From Actinomadura sp. J1-007 (lineage in GTDB: Bacteria; Actinomycetota; Actinomycetes; Streptosporangiales; Streptosporangiaceae): DNA of 64,000 nt. A program made the translations under genes and the position numbers. The stretch lies in assembly GCF_009793335.1 (NCBI RefSeq), contig NZ_WING01000002.1, positions 744,001-808,000 on the forward strand. The letters are read 5' to 3'. Below are positions 17,501-26,899 of this stretch, piece by piece (the first letter of the stretch is position 1; every line of letters begins with the position of its first letter). Under the pieces are notes generated by a model. That model searched no databases. It saw only the letters and a program-made list of their open reading frames with translations, and was not told the DNA's origin.

Positions 17501-19249
17501 TCATGCCCCTCCTCGGGCCGCGTCGAGCAGCCGGGCGAGGCCCGACCACCGGTTCTGCAGGTGCAGCCGGACCACCGGGCGGCCGCCGCCCCGGGCCGCG
17601 CGGGCGTCCGCGAGCGCCTGCGCGAGCTGGACCGCGCCCAGCCGGTGGTGCCGGTCAGGGACCGGCACGTCGCGGACGACGTTCCCGGTCACCATCAGGT
17701 ATACGCCCTTCTCTTGATGATCATTCCCGAACGCGGGGTAACGGCAACCCCAGGCGACCGTCACGGGGCGGGCACACCGCGCGGCGAGCAGCCCCGCGAG
17801 CCGCCTGACCTGGGTACCCTGCCCCCGCGCCTCGTCCGGGTCGAGGTAGGCGACGATCGACAGGTGCCCGCGGCCCCCGGCGCTCCCCGCCCGCCCCGCC
17901 ACCGCGTCCAGCACCGCGGGCAGGTCGCCCGCCCCGGCGAACGCCGCGTCGCTCGTGTGCACCTCGACGGCCCGCCCCGGATCGCCGTCGCTGAACAGCG
18001 CCCCGCCGCCGGTGTCGCCGCCGGGCGTGTTCGGCGCGCCGGGCGCGCCGGGCGGAGCGGAGGCGCCGGACGCGGCGGGCACGGCGGGCGCGACGGGCAC
18101 GGCGGGCACGACGGACGCGGCGGGCGCGACGGGCGGGCCGAGCGGGTCGACGCCGAGCAGGTACGCCGCCACCGCGACGGCGTACTCCCACACGACGAGC
18201 TGCGCCGCCGGGGGACCGGACACGGTCGCGTCGTCCTGCCGCGGCCGGCCGTCCAGTGTGACGAGGAACATGTCGCCGGTCGGCAGCACGGGCATCCCGC
18301 CGCGCTGGACGATCGGCAGCAGCCGCCCGCCCGTGCCCTCGGCCAGCAGCGGCGCGATCCAGTCGGCGAGCCCCGGCACCGCCGCCGCGTACCCGCCGAG
18401 CACGACGCTCTCGCGGCCCGCGCGGACCGCGCCGCCGAGGATCGCGCCGAGCACCAGCCCGGGGTTGTTCTCCGGCCTGGTGAGGGACGGCAGGACGGCG
18501 GTCGCCTCGTCCAGCAGCGCGCCGACGTCGGCGCCCGCCAGTCCCGCCGGGACCAGCGCGTACGGCGACAGCGCCCCGAACACGGTCGGCCTCGGCGCGT
18601 CGAACACCGGGTGCCCGGCCTCGGCCGCGTCCTTCGCGTGCGCGGCGCCCGGATCGGCGACGATCACGAACCGCCGGGCGATCTGGCCGGGGGAGAGCCC
18701 CGCCTCCTCGAACGCCCGCAGCAGGACGCGGCGCAGCATGTCGGTCGCCGGATCGTCGCCGGTCACGACGACGAGCGTGCGGAGCAGCCGTTCGCGGTCG
18801 CCCGCGACGCGCAGCAGCGCGCCGGGCTCCGGCCCGTCCAGCACGGTCAGCGGCGACCGGCGGGCGGCGCCCGCGGAACGCGTGCCGCCCGCCGCGGCCT
18901 CGGCGGCCTCCCGGTCCAGGGCGTGCCGGACGATGAGGTCGGCGGCCCGCGCCGGCGCGCCGCGGCCGAGCAGCGCGACCTCGGTCACGCCCGCCTCCCG
19001 CGCCTCGCCGCGCAGTGCGGCGATCCGGCCGGTCAGCGCCCGCGCGGGCCCCGGCTGCCCCGGCCAGCACAGCGCGCGGCCCTCGACCGCCGCCGCGGCC
19101 GACGACGGCCACAGCGCCGCGTCCTCCGACGCGAGCCGTACGGGGACCTGGTCGATCCACAGCCGGCCGAGCACCCGCTCGGCGGCCTCCCGGATCGGGC
19201 CGCGCGCGGTGATGGACGTCTCACCGGAGACGACGGAGGTGAAGCTCAT
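17501..19249 (-). CDS. Pgi-like protein A, active-site motifs lost
   Basis: Third and most diverged of three tandem Pgi-fold genes, 582 residues. Homology is shown by GALSPYALVPAGLAGADVGA, ENNPGLVLGAILGG, LVVWEYAVAVAAYLLGVDPL and the C-terminal VQLAQALADARAA with RPVVRLHL. The catalytic landmarks are gone. The GTGGS loop is GRGAPA (95-100), the sugar-phosphate SxSGETxET loop is TGDDPATD (163-170), ESTGK is EGTGG, and HTAGQYHKGGP is replaced near 504-514 by PAFGNDHQEKG. An Ala/Pro/Val-rich insert fills about 370-413. The ATG overlaps the stop of copy B (ATGA). It is probably a non-catalytic partner or sugar-phosphate sensor; that role is inference. Confidence 0.8.
   Translation of the reverse strand: MSFTSVVSGETSITARGPIREAAERVLGRLWIDQVPVRLASEDAALWPSSAAAAVEGRALCWPGQPGPARALTGRIAALRGEAREAGVTEVALLGRGAPARAADLIVRHALDREAAEAAAGGTRSAGAARRSPLTVLDGPEPGALLRVAGDRERLLRTLVVVTGDDPATDMLRRVLLRAFEEAGLSPGQIARRFVIVADPGAAHAKDAAEAGHPVFDAPRPTVFGALSPYALVPAGLAGADVGALLDEATAVLPSLTRPENNPGLVLGAILGGAVRAGRESVVLGGYAAAVPGLADWIAPLLAEGTGGRLLPIVQRGGMPVLPTGDMFLVTLDGRPRQDDATVSGPPAAQLVVWEYAVAVAAYLLGVDPLGPPVAPAASVVPAVPVAPAVPAASGASAPPGAPGAPNTPGGDTGGGALFSDGDPGRAVEVHTSDAAFAGAGDLPAVLDAVAGRAGSAGGRGHLSIVAYLDPDEARGQGTQVRRLAGLLAARCARPVTVAWGCRYPAFGNDHQEKGVYLMVTGNVVRDVPVPDRHHRLGAVQLAQALADARAARGGGRPVVRLHLQNRWSGLARLLDAARGGA
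18010..18140. repeat. GC-rich minisatellite inside Pgi-like gene A
   Basis: Imperfect short repeats of the form GGGCACGGC/GGGCGCGAC run through this stretch and encode the Ala/Pro/Val/Ser-rich linker (about residues 370-413) of Pgi-like protein A. In copies B and C the same region is an ordinary, non-repetitive linker after the NPF/DPF motif. Repeat slippage probably created the insert. Confidence 0.65.
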
Positions 19250-20970
19250 CGGGTGGTCCGCTGCGCCCCGGCCACCGCCCGCACCGCCTCGGTGAGGCGG
19301 CCGAAGCCGGAGACGGGCTCGCGCAGGTGCAGCCGCACGACCGGCAGGCCGCGCTGCCGCAGCGCCCGCACCTCCGCGAGCGCCCGCGCGAGCTGGAGCT
19401 TGGCCAGCCCGTACGGGCGGCCGGGGATCGGGTGCGCCGCGAGCGCGTCGCCGGGCGCCGGCTCGCCGGTGATGACCAGGAACGACCCGTTGCCCGGCCC
19501 GTCCTTGTGGATCGGCCCGGTCGCGTGCGGGAACCCCGGGCCCGCCCCGTACACGACGGGACGGCCCGCGCGGCGCGCGAGGGACGGCGCGAGGTAGCGG
19601 CCCGAGAAGTCGCCCGACAGGTACGTGGTGACCGCGAGGTAGCCGTCCTTCGGCAGCGTCCCGAGCAGCCCGTCGAGCACCGCGGGCAGCGCGCCCGCGC
19701 CGAGCAGGCCGACGCCGGGCGCGCCGCTCGGCCCCGGCACGTCGGCGTGCACCTCGATGCCGCCGTCCACGAACGAGGGCTCGCCGCCCGGCAGCGGCCC
19801 GGCGCCCGCCGCGCGCAGCATCGTCGCGGCGTCGTCCTCGGCCTCCTGCACGACGGTGCTGCCCGCCTCGAACGGGTTCACGCCGAGCAGCCAGCCCGCC
19901 ACCGCCGTCGCGTACTCCCACAGCAGGAACTGCGCGCCGAGCGGCGCCCACAGCGAGGTGTCGGCGTCCTCGTGCGCCGCCGCCCTCGGGTTGATCGCGA
20001 CGCCGTGCACGTCGGGGCAGCCGGCGGGGCTGCCGGGCGGCTCGAACGCCAGCACGCCCCGGCGGCGCTTGCCGGTGCCGACCGACAGCAGCTGCGAGAT
20101 CCACGCCGACAGCGCGCCGGGCCCGCCCGGCTCGCGCAGCACCACCTTGTCGCGCGCCATGCCCTCCGGGCCCTGCTGCGCGCAGCCGCCGAGGATCGCG
20201 CCGAGCAGCAGGCCGGGGTTGTCGTCGTTCCCGGACAGCGACGGGGCGAGCGCGCCCGCCTCGTCCAGCAGCCCCTCGGCGTCGGCGCCCGCGAGCACCG
20301 CCGGGACGAGCCCGTACGCCGACAGCGCGCCGAAGTGGCCGGGCAGGTACGGGTCGGTGAGGCCGATCCGGTAGCCGCACTGGCGGGCGAAGTCGTGCAG
20401 CGGGCTGCCGTGGTCGGTGATGACGAGGAACCGGCCCGCGATCTCGCGCTCGGACATGCCGTGCCGCCGGAACGCGTCGGCGAAGATCCGCCGGTACGCG
20501 TCGCCCTCCAGCGACACGCCCGACTTGCTGGCGAGGACGACGAGCGTCCGGTCGAGCCGTTCGAGGGCGAACGCGAGGGCCGCGGTGTCGCCGCCGTCCA
20601 GCACGGTCAGCTCGCCGGAGGGCGCCCGGCCCGGCGCGCCGTGCGCGCCCGGGGCCGCGGCGGCGGACGCGTGCGCCTCGACGATCGCCTGCGCGGCGAG
20701 GCTCTCCGCGCCGACGCCGATCAGCACGACGTGGTCCAGGCCGGAGTAGCGCGCCTCGGCGACGAGCCCGTCCACCTGGGCGAGCAGCCCGCGGGACGCG
20801 GACGGCAGGTCCAGCCAGCCGAGCCTGCTGTGGTCGACGGCGCGCCGCCCCCACAGCCGCGGGTCCTTGGCGGCCAGCGCGCCGGGCACGCCGCAGTCGA
20901 CGAGGTAGTCCCGCGCCAGCAGCGCCGAGTCGAGGACGTCGCCGCGCGTCAGTACGTCGAACCGAGACAC
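19246..20970 (-). CDS. Pgi-like protein B, partly altered active site
   Basis: Second tandem Pgi-fold gene, 574 residues. The two SIS-type domains are clear: GHFGALSAYGLVPAVLAGAD, DDNPGLLLGAILGG, LGAQFLLWEYATAVAGWLLG with VNPFEAG, and the C-terminal HATGPIHKDGPGNGSFLVIT (His482, His488, Lys489). Differences from an active enzyme are the first glycine loop GVGAES (85-90) instead of GxGGS, SKSGVSLEG (148-156) instead of SxSGETxET, and SVGTGK where active forms have ESTGK, so the conserved glutamate is missing. It may have weak, altered or no isomerase activity. A 175-bp gap separates it from copy C upstream, so it could have its own promoter; its stop overlaps the start of copy A. Confidence 0.82.
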   Translation of the reverse strand: MSRFDVLTRGDVLDSALLARDYLVDCGVPGALAAKDPRLWGRRAVDHSRLGWLDLPSASRGLLAQVDGLVAEARYSGLDHVVLIGVGAESLAAQAIVEAHASAAAAPGAHGAPGRAPSGELTVLDGGDTAALAFALERLDRTLVVLASKSGVSLEGDAYRRIFADAFRRHGMSEREIAGRFLVITDHGSPLHDFARQCGYRIGLTDPYLPGHFGALSAYGLVPAVLAGADAEGLLDEAGALAPSLSGNDDNPGLLLGAILGGCAQQGPEGMARDKVVLREPGGPGALSAWISQLLSVGTGKRRRGVLAFEPPGSPAGCPDVHGVAINPRAAAHEDADTSLWAPLGAQFLLWEYATAVAGWLLGVNPFEAGSTVVQEAEDDAATMLRAAGAGPLPGGEPSFVDGGIEVHADVPGPSGAPGVGLLGAGALPAVLDGLLGTLPKDGYLAVTTYLSGDFSGRYLAPSLARRAGRPVVYGAGPGFPHATGPIHKDGPGNGSFLVITGEPAPGDALAAHPIPGRPYGLAKLQLARALAEVRALRQRGLPVVRLHLREPVSGFGRLTEAVRAVAGAQRTTR

Positions 20971-21145
20971 TATCCCTCCTAAGCCCCATCGTTTCAGGAG
21001 AGAACGCCCATTCGCGACCGACTCCTCGATCTTCTGGCCGGTGATATGACTCGCCGGTCGCCGGCACGCACCCCGGTGAGCACTCCGCAGGGCCGCGCAC
21101 GGCGCGGCGGCGCGGGGACGGCCCGTCAGGACGGCCCGGCGGCGG

Positions 21146-22845
21146 TCAGCCGAGCGCCTCGGCGAGCTGGGCGACGCCCTCCGCGCGGTCGCGCAGGTGG
21201 AGCCGGACGACCGGACGGCCGAGCGAGCGCAGCGCCCGCTGGTCGCCGAACGCCTGGGCGAGCTGGAGCTCGCCCAGCGTGTACGGCCTGCCCGGCACCG
21301 CGACGTCGGCCTCGTTGTGTCCGGTGACCTGGAGGAACGACCCGTTCCGCGGGCCGCCCTTGTGGTACTGCCCGGCGGTGTGCAGGCACCTCGGACCCCA
21401 CCCGAACGTGACGGGCGCCGGATGCTTGCGCACCTCCGCGCCGCGGGACGCGAGCAGCGCCCGCAGCCGTTCGGCCCCGGCGTCGCCCGAACGGTCCAGG
21501 TACGCCATGACGGCGAGGTAGCCGCCGTCGTCGACGCCGTCCAGCACCGCCTCCAGCACGTCCGCGAGGGACTTGGCGCCCTTCAGCGCCTCCTCGGGCG
21601 CGTGCACCTCCACCGCGCCGGAGACCAGCGCGGGCGGCCGGTGCACGACGGTCGGCGCGGCGCCCTCCTCGGCCCGCAGCAACGCGGCGGCGGCCTCGGC
21701 GGACGTCCGCGCGTCGGGCCGGTCGAACGGGTCCACGCCGATCACCCGGCACGCCACCGCCGTCGCGTACTCCCACAGCAGGAACTGCGCGCCGAGCGGC
21801 CCGGCGACGCTCAGCCCGGCCTCCCGGACCGCCGCCTCGCGGGTCCCGGATCCGCGGCCCGGACCGGGGTCGTCGGGACGGCCGCCGAGCACGACGCGGC
21901 GCACGTCCGGCGCGAGCTCGAACCCGGGCGCGTCCACGCCCTCCACCACGACCGGCAGCAGGCCCCTGCCGTCCTTGCCGGTCGACTCGGCGACGAGCTG
22001 CTCGGCCCAGCCGCCGAACCCCGGCAGGCCCGAGCCGTGGTCGGCGAGCACCAGCTTGTCGCGCCCGCCGAGCGCCGACGCGCCGAGCGTGGCGCCGAGC
22101 GCCAGCGCCGGGTTGTCGTACGGCTGCGCGAGCGCGGGGGACAGCCGCTCCGCGTCGTCCAGCAGCGCCTCCACGTCGGCGCCCGCGAGCGCCGCGGGCG
22201 CCAGCCCGGACGCGGCGAGCGCCGAGTAGGCGCCCTCGACGCCCGGGTCGGCCCGGACGACCCGGTGGCCCGACTCGGCCGCGAGCCGTTCCAGCGGCGA
22301 TCCCGGGCCGGTCACGACGACGAACCTGCGGGCGAGGCCGGCGCCGGTGATCCCGGCGTCGCGGAACGCGCCGTCCAGCACGCGGTGCAGCGCGTCGGTC
22401 TCGACGGTCTCGCCGCTCCGGTCCGACACCACGACCAGCGTCCGGTCCAGCCCGTCCCCGCCGGCCACCCGGGCGACCTGCCCGGGTCGGCCGTGTCGAG
22501 AACGGTCAGCTCCACCCCGGCCGCGGCGGCGATCGCCTCCGCGGCGACCGCCGACCCGCCCGTGCCCGCGAGCACGACCCGGTCGAGGCCCGCCTCGCCC
22601 GCCGCCTCGGCCAGCTCGCGCAGCGGCCCGAGCAGGGGCCGCGACGTCGCGTGCAGGTCGAGCCAGCCGAGCCGCCGGCCCGCGCCGGCGGCGGCCGCGT
22701 CGGGGCCCCACAGGTTCGCGTTCCGCGACGTCAGGGAGCGCGGAACGCCGTCGGAGACGAGACGGTCGAGGACCGTCTCGCTCTCGTCGAGGACGGCGCC
22801 TCGGATGGTGACCGAAACCCCTCCGGCGGTCACCAGCGAGGTCAC
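21146..22845 (-). CDS. pgi: Glucose-6-phosphate isomerase (Pgi copy C), one frameshift
   Basis: The copy with a full active-site set, 566 residues after repair. It resembles the Pgi half of transaldolase-Pgi fusion proteins. Visible are the glycine loop AGTGGSAVAAEA (GTGGS at 94-98), phosphate loop SDRSGETVET (141-150), QLVAESTGKDGRGLLPV with Glu287, LGAQFLLWEYATAVA, and CLHTAGQYHKGGPRNGSFLQ with His489, His495 and Lys496. It interconverts glucose-6-phosphate and fructose-6-phosphate. The frame breaks at the C run 22481-22483 (residues near 120, after LDTADPG), and one added base repairs it. The GTG at 22845 overlaps the tal stop, in keeping with the common tal-pgi linkage or fusion. Confidence 0.88.
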
Positions 22846-23963
22846 GCGCGGGCCCCCTCGGCCTTGTCCTCCAGTTCGCGGGCGATGGTGCCGAGCAGTT
22901 CCTTCCAGGACGCCTCGAACTTCTCGACGCCCTCGTCCTCCAGCACCCGGACCACGTCGTCGTAGTCGACGCCGGCGTCCTTCAGCGCGGCCATGTGCGC
23001 GCGGGCGCCGTCGTACGAGCCGCGCACCGTGTCGCCGGCGACCCGGCCGTGGTCGGCCTCGGCCTCCAGCGTCGCCTCCGGCATCGTGTTGACGGTGCCG
23101 GGCGCGACGAGCTCGTCCACGTACAGCGTGTCGGGCAGGTCGGGGTCCTTCACGCCGGTGGACGCCCACAGCGGGCGCTGGGGCCGCGCCCCGGCGTCCT
23201 TGAGCGACTTCCAGCGGTCGGTGCCGAACTTCTCCTCGTACAGGGCGTACGCGAGGCGCGCGTTGGCGAGGCCCGCCTTGGACCGCAGCGCCTTCGCCTC
23301 CGCCGAGCCGATCTTGTCGAGCCGCTTGTCGATCTCGGTGTCGACGCGGCTGACGAAGAACGAGGCGACCGACGCGAGCCGGGTCAGGTCGCGGCCGTTG
23401 TCGCGGGCCTGCTCCAGCCCGGCGAGGAACGCGTCGATGACCTTCCCGTACCGCTCCAGCGAGAAGATCAGCGTCACGTTCACGCTGATGCCCTCGGCGA
23501 GCGCCCGGGTGATCGCGGGCAGCCCCTCCTCGGTCGCCGGGATCTTGATGAACAGGTTGGGCCGGTCGACCAGCCACCACAGCGCCCGCGCCTCGGCGAC
23601 GGTCTTCTCGGTGTCGCGGGCGAGGCGCGGGTCGACCTCGATCGACACCCGGCCGTCCAGCCCCTCGGTGCGGTCGTAGACGGGGCGCAGCACGTCGCAG
23701 CCCCACCGGATGTCGTAGGTGGTGATCGCGCGGGACGCCTCCTCGACGTCCACGCCGCGCACCGCCAGGTCGCGGACCTGCTCGTCGTACGCCGAGCCCT
23801 TGGACAGCGCCTTGGCGAAGATCGTCGGGTTGGAGGTGACGCCGACGACGTGCTTGTCCTTGACCAGGCTCGCGAGGCCGCCGGAGCGCAGCCGCTCGCG
23901 GCTGATGTCGTCGAGCCAGATCGACACGCCCTCGTCCGAGAGCTTCTTCAGGTTCTCACTCAT
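22842..23963 (-). CDS. tal: Transaldolase
   Basis: Class I aldolase-fold enzyme, 373 residues, of the non-oxidative pentose phosphate branch, transferring a dihydroxyacetone unit between sugar phosphates. The actinobacterial subtype is shown by VVGVTSNPTIFAKAL near residue 39 and the Schiff-base lysine Lys140 in NLFIKIPAT. SVNVTLIFSLERY, VASFFVSRVDTEIDK and RPLWASTGVKDPDLPDTLYV follow. It starts at ATG 23963, 162 bp downstream of tkt, and overlaps pgi-C by GTGA. The length is typical. Confidence 0.95.
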   Translation of the reverse strand: MSENLKKLSDEGVSIWLDDISRERLRSGGLASLVKDKHVVGVTSNPTIFAKALSKGSAYDEQVRDLAVRGVDVEEASRAITTYDIRWGCDVLRPVYDRTEGLDGRVSIEVDPRLARDTEKTVAEARALWWLVDRPNLFIKIPATEEGLPAITRALAEGISVNVTLIFSLERYGKVIDAFLAGLEQARDNGRDLTRLASVASFFVSRVDTEIDKRLDKIGSAEAKALRSKAGLANARLAYALYEEKFGTDRWKSLKDAGARPQRPLWASTGVKDPDLPDTLYVDELVAPGTVNTMPEATLEAEADHGRVAGDTVRGSYDGARAHMAALKDAGVDYDDVVRVLEDEGVEKFEASWKELLGTIARELEDKAEGARA

Positions 23964-24045
23964 CGCTTTTCTCCTCGTCGAGTTTCGCGGGTCCGGGGGG
24001 TGGGGCGGCGGACCGTCCGGCCAGGCCAGGCCCGGCCGGGCCGGG

Positions 24046-24065
24046 TCGGGTCGGGTCGGGTCGGG
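24046..24065 (+). repeat. TCGGG pentanucleotide repeat, G-quadruplex-prone
   Basis: Four exact TCGGG units, preceded by CCGGG variants, give six or more GGG tracts in about 35 bases of the plus strand (24036-24070). They fall in the tkt-tal gap, so the leftward transcript is C-rich here and the G-rich strand is the template. This could form a quadruplex in template DNA, or be simple slippage. Confidence 0.7.
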
Positions 24066-24125
24066 CGCCGGCCGGGGCCCCGGTGGAGCCCCGGCCGGTG
24101 GCGCGGGCCGCCGCCCGCCGCCCGG

Positions 24126-26252
24126 TCAGTTGCCGGTGGTCGAGCCCTTGCCGGCGCTCCCGGCGCCGGCCTTGATCAGGCTGGCCTTGGCCGCCGCGAC
24201 CACGCGCTCGGACGTGATGCCGAACTGCTGGAACAGCGTCTTGTAGTCGGCCGAGGCGCCGAAGTGCTCCAGGCTCACCGACTCGCCGTCGTCGCCCACG
24301 TACGCGCGCCAGCCGAGCGCGATCCCGGCCTCCACCGACACCCGCGCGCGGACCGCCTTCGGCAGCACCTGCTGCTTGTACGCGTCGTCCTGCGCGTCGA
24401 ACCACTCGACGCACGGCATCGACACGACCCGCGTCGGGGTGCCCTCGGCCTGGAGCGCCTCGCGGGCCTCCAGCGCGAGCTCGACCTCGCTGCCGGTCGC
24501 GATGATGATCACCTTCGGGTGCCCGTCGGGCGCGTCGGCCAGCACGTAGCCGCCCTTCGCCACGCCCTCCGCGGACGCGACGCCGTTGCCGCGCTCGATC
24601 GTCGGCAGCTTCTGCCGCGTCAGCGCCAGGCCCGCCGGCCGGTCGGTGTGCTCCAGGATCGTCCGCCACGCGACGGCCGTCTCGTTGGCGTCGGCGGGAC
24701 GGACCACGTCCAGGCCCGGGATCGCGCGCAGCGCCCACAGGTGCTCGACCGGCTGGTGCGTCGGGCCGTCCTCGCCGAGGCCGATCGAGTCGTGCGTCCA
24801 CACGTACGTCACCGGCAGCTTCATCAGGGCCGCGAGCCGCACCGCCGGGCGCATGTAGTCGCTGAAGATCAGGAACGTGCCGCCGTACGGGCGGGTGCCG
24901 CCGTGCAGCGCGATGCCGTTGAGGATCGCGCCCATCGCGTGCTCGCGCACGCCGAAGTGCAGCGTGCGGCCGTAGCGGTCGCCGGGGAACTCCTTGGTCT
25001 GGAACTCCTCGGGGATGAACGACGGCTCGCCCTTCATCGTGGTGTTGTTGCTCTCGGCGAGGTCGGCCGAGCCGCCCCACAGCTCCGGCAGCGCCGGAGC
25101 GAGCGCGGCGAGGATCTCGCCGGACGCGGCGCGCGTCGCCAGCGCCTTGCCCGCCTCGAACTCCGGCAGCTTGGCCGTCCACCCGTCGGGCAGCGTGCGC
25201 TGGGCGATGCGGTCGTACTCGGCGGCGCGGCCGGGGTTGGCGGCGCGCCACTTGCCGAACGCGTCGTCCCACGCGGCGTGCTCGGCGCGGCCGCGGTCGG
25301 ACACGGCGCGCGCGTGCGCGAGCACCTCGTCCGGCACGTCGAACGACGCCGCCGGGTCCATGCCGAGGATCCTCTTGGTGGCCGCCACCTCGTCGGCGCC
25401 GAGCGCCGAACCGTGGATCTTGCCCGTGTTCTTCTTGTTGGGCGCGGGCCAGCCGATGATCGTGCGCAGCGCGATGAACGACGGGCGCGACGTCTCGGCC
25501 TTGGCCGCGGCGAACGCCTCGGCGAGCCGGCCGAGGTTCTCCTCGTACTCGCCGTCCACCGTCCAGTCGACGTGGTGCACGTCCCAGCCGTACGCCTCGT
25601 ACCGGGCCCGCACGTCCTCCGACAGCGCGATCGCGGTGTCGTCCTCGATCGAGATGTGGTTGTCGTCGTACAGCAGGACCAGGTTGCCGAGTCGCTGGTG
25701 CGCGGCGAGGGCGCTCGCCTCGTGGCTGATGCCCTCCTCGATGTCGCCGTCGGACGCGAACGCCCACACCGTGTGGTCGAACGGCGACGCGCCCGGCTCG
25801 GCGTCCGGGTCGAACAGGCCGCGCTCGCGGCGGGCCGCCATCGCCATGCCCACGGCGTTGGCGATGCCCTGGCCGAGCGGCCCGGTCGTCGTCTCCACGC
25901 CCGCGGTGTGCCCGTGCTCCGGGTGGCCGGGCGTCAGGCTGCCCCACTTGCGCAGCGACTTCAGGTCGTCCAGCGTCATCGGGTAGCCCGACAGGTAGAG
26001 CTGGATGTACAGCGTCAGGCTGGAATGCCCGCAGGACAGGACGAAACGGTCGCGGCCCGCCCAGTTCGGGTCGGTCGGGTCGTGCTTCAGGAAACGCTGG
26101 AAAAGAAGGTAGGCGGCCGGTGCCAGGCTCATGGCCGTCCCGGGGTGACCGGAGCCGGCTTCCTCGACCGCGTCCATCGCGAGGGCGCGGATCACGTCCA
26201 CCGCCCGCCGGTCCAGATCGGACCACTCAAACGTGCTGATGTCCCCACTCAC
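24126..26252 (-). CDS. tkt: Transketolase
   Basis: Thiamine-diphosphate enzyme, 708 residues, moving two-carbon units in the pentose phosphate pathway. The N-terminal TPP domain has EEAGSGHPGTAMSLAP, GPLGQGIANAVGMA and the TPP-Mg motif in SDGDIEEGISHEA with the conserved Asn in DDNHISIED. The middle domain has the catalytic glutamate in GVREHAMGAILNG, then SDYMRPAVRLAAL and DSIGLGEDGPTHQPVEHL. The C-terminal domain has ATGSEVELALEA. It starts at GTG 26252 and heads the leftward operon tkt-tal-pgi(x3)-zwf-opcA-pgl. Confidence 0.96.
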   Translation of the reverse strand: MSGDISTFEWSDLDRRAVDVIRALAMDAVEEAGSGHPGTAMSLAPAAYLLFQRFLKHDPTDPNWAGRDRFVLSCGHSSLTLYIQLYLSGYPMTLDDLKSLRKWGSLTPGHPEHGHTAGVETTTGPLGQGIANAVGMAMAARRERGLFDPDAEPGASPFDHTVWAFASDGDIEEGISHEASALAAHQRLGNLVLLYDDNHISIEDDTAIALSEDVRARYEAYGWDVHHVDWTVDGEYEENLGRLAEAFAAAKAETSRPSFIALRTIIGWPAPNKKNTGKIHGSALGADEVAATKRILGMDPAASFDVPDEVLAHARAVSDRGRAEHAAWDDAFGKWRAANPGRAAEYDRIAQRTLPDGWTAKLPEFEAGKALATRAASGEILAALAPALPELWGGSADLAESNNTTMKGEPSFIPEEFQTKEFPGDRYGRTLHFGVREHAMGAILNGIALHGGTRPYGGTFLIFSDYMRPAVRLAALMKLPVTYVWTHDSIGLGEDGPTHQPVEHLWALRAIPGLDVVRPADANETAVAWRTILEHTDRPAGLALTRQKLPTIERGNGVASAEGVAKGGYVLADAPDGHPKVIIIATGSEVELALEAREALQAEGTPTRVVSMPCVEWFDAQDDAYKQQVLPKAVRARVSVEAGIALGWRAYVGDDGESVSLEHFGASADYKTLFQQFGITSERVVAAAKASLIKAGAGSAGKGSTTGN

Positions 26253-26899
26253 GGAACGCCAGGCTCCTCTCGAACCACATGTAGCGATGTACGGTCACGC
26301 GGCACGGCCGATCCTCGCGTCCGCGGCGGTTCCGCCGCCGCGGCGCGGGCCGGGCCACGCGTTCTTCCTTCGGGTCTCGGAGCCGGGCCGCCCCGGACCG
26401 CCGCCGTGCGCGCCCGTGCGGGCGCCGCGGGACGTCCGGCGCGATCGCCCCCCGTTCGGCCGCCGGTGCGCGGCCGGCGAAGATCATGCCGTGCCCTTTC
26501 CGAGCCTACCGCGCGGGCGGCCCCCCGGCCGGGGGCGGAGAACGGCGGCCGTGCCGCCGCCGCGCGCCCGCCGATCCGCTCCTTTTCGACCCTTGCCCGA
26601 TCGCTTCCGCGACTAACCCCCCGCCCGGGTGATCTCGCGGGGAGGCCGGGCTCGCCCGCGCGGCCGCCGGTCGGCCCCGGCCGGACGCGCGCGCCGGGCC
26701 CGCGGTGTAGCGCGGGTCACGTCCGGCCCGGCGCGCGCGGCGCGTCCGGTGCCCCGGTGCTCGCCTCCCGGAGGGGTCGCACTAGAGTGATTGCGCGGTT
26801 GGCGACAGCCGCCGCAGTCGCCGCCACCGGCCCGGGCGCGGCCCGATCACGGGGGCGCACCGTCCGAGGCGGTACGCGACTTCTCCTGCCTAGTTGGAC
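26253..26899. other. Divergent tkt/ctaB intergenic region
   Basis: About 650 bp without a convincing gene. It must hold the promoters of the leftward tkt operon and the rightward ctaB. Reading frames here are Pro/Arg/Gly-rich and look non-coding. The segment CACTAGAGTGATTG near 26780-26793 is locally less GC-rich and contains a TAGAGT hexamer that could be a -10 element for ctaB. I see no clear riboswitch, tRNA or operator. Confidence 0.6.

Noticed and set aside
17501..21100. Possible 1199-residue fusion of Pgi-like proteins A and B
   Set aside because: The upstream half of this frame is out of frame with gene B and non-homologous; A starts at ATG 19249 overlapping B's stop.
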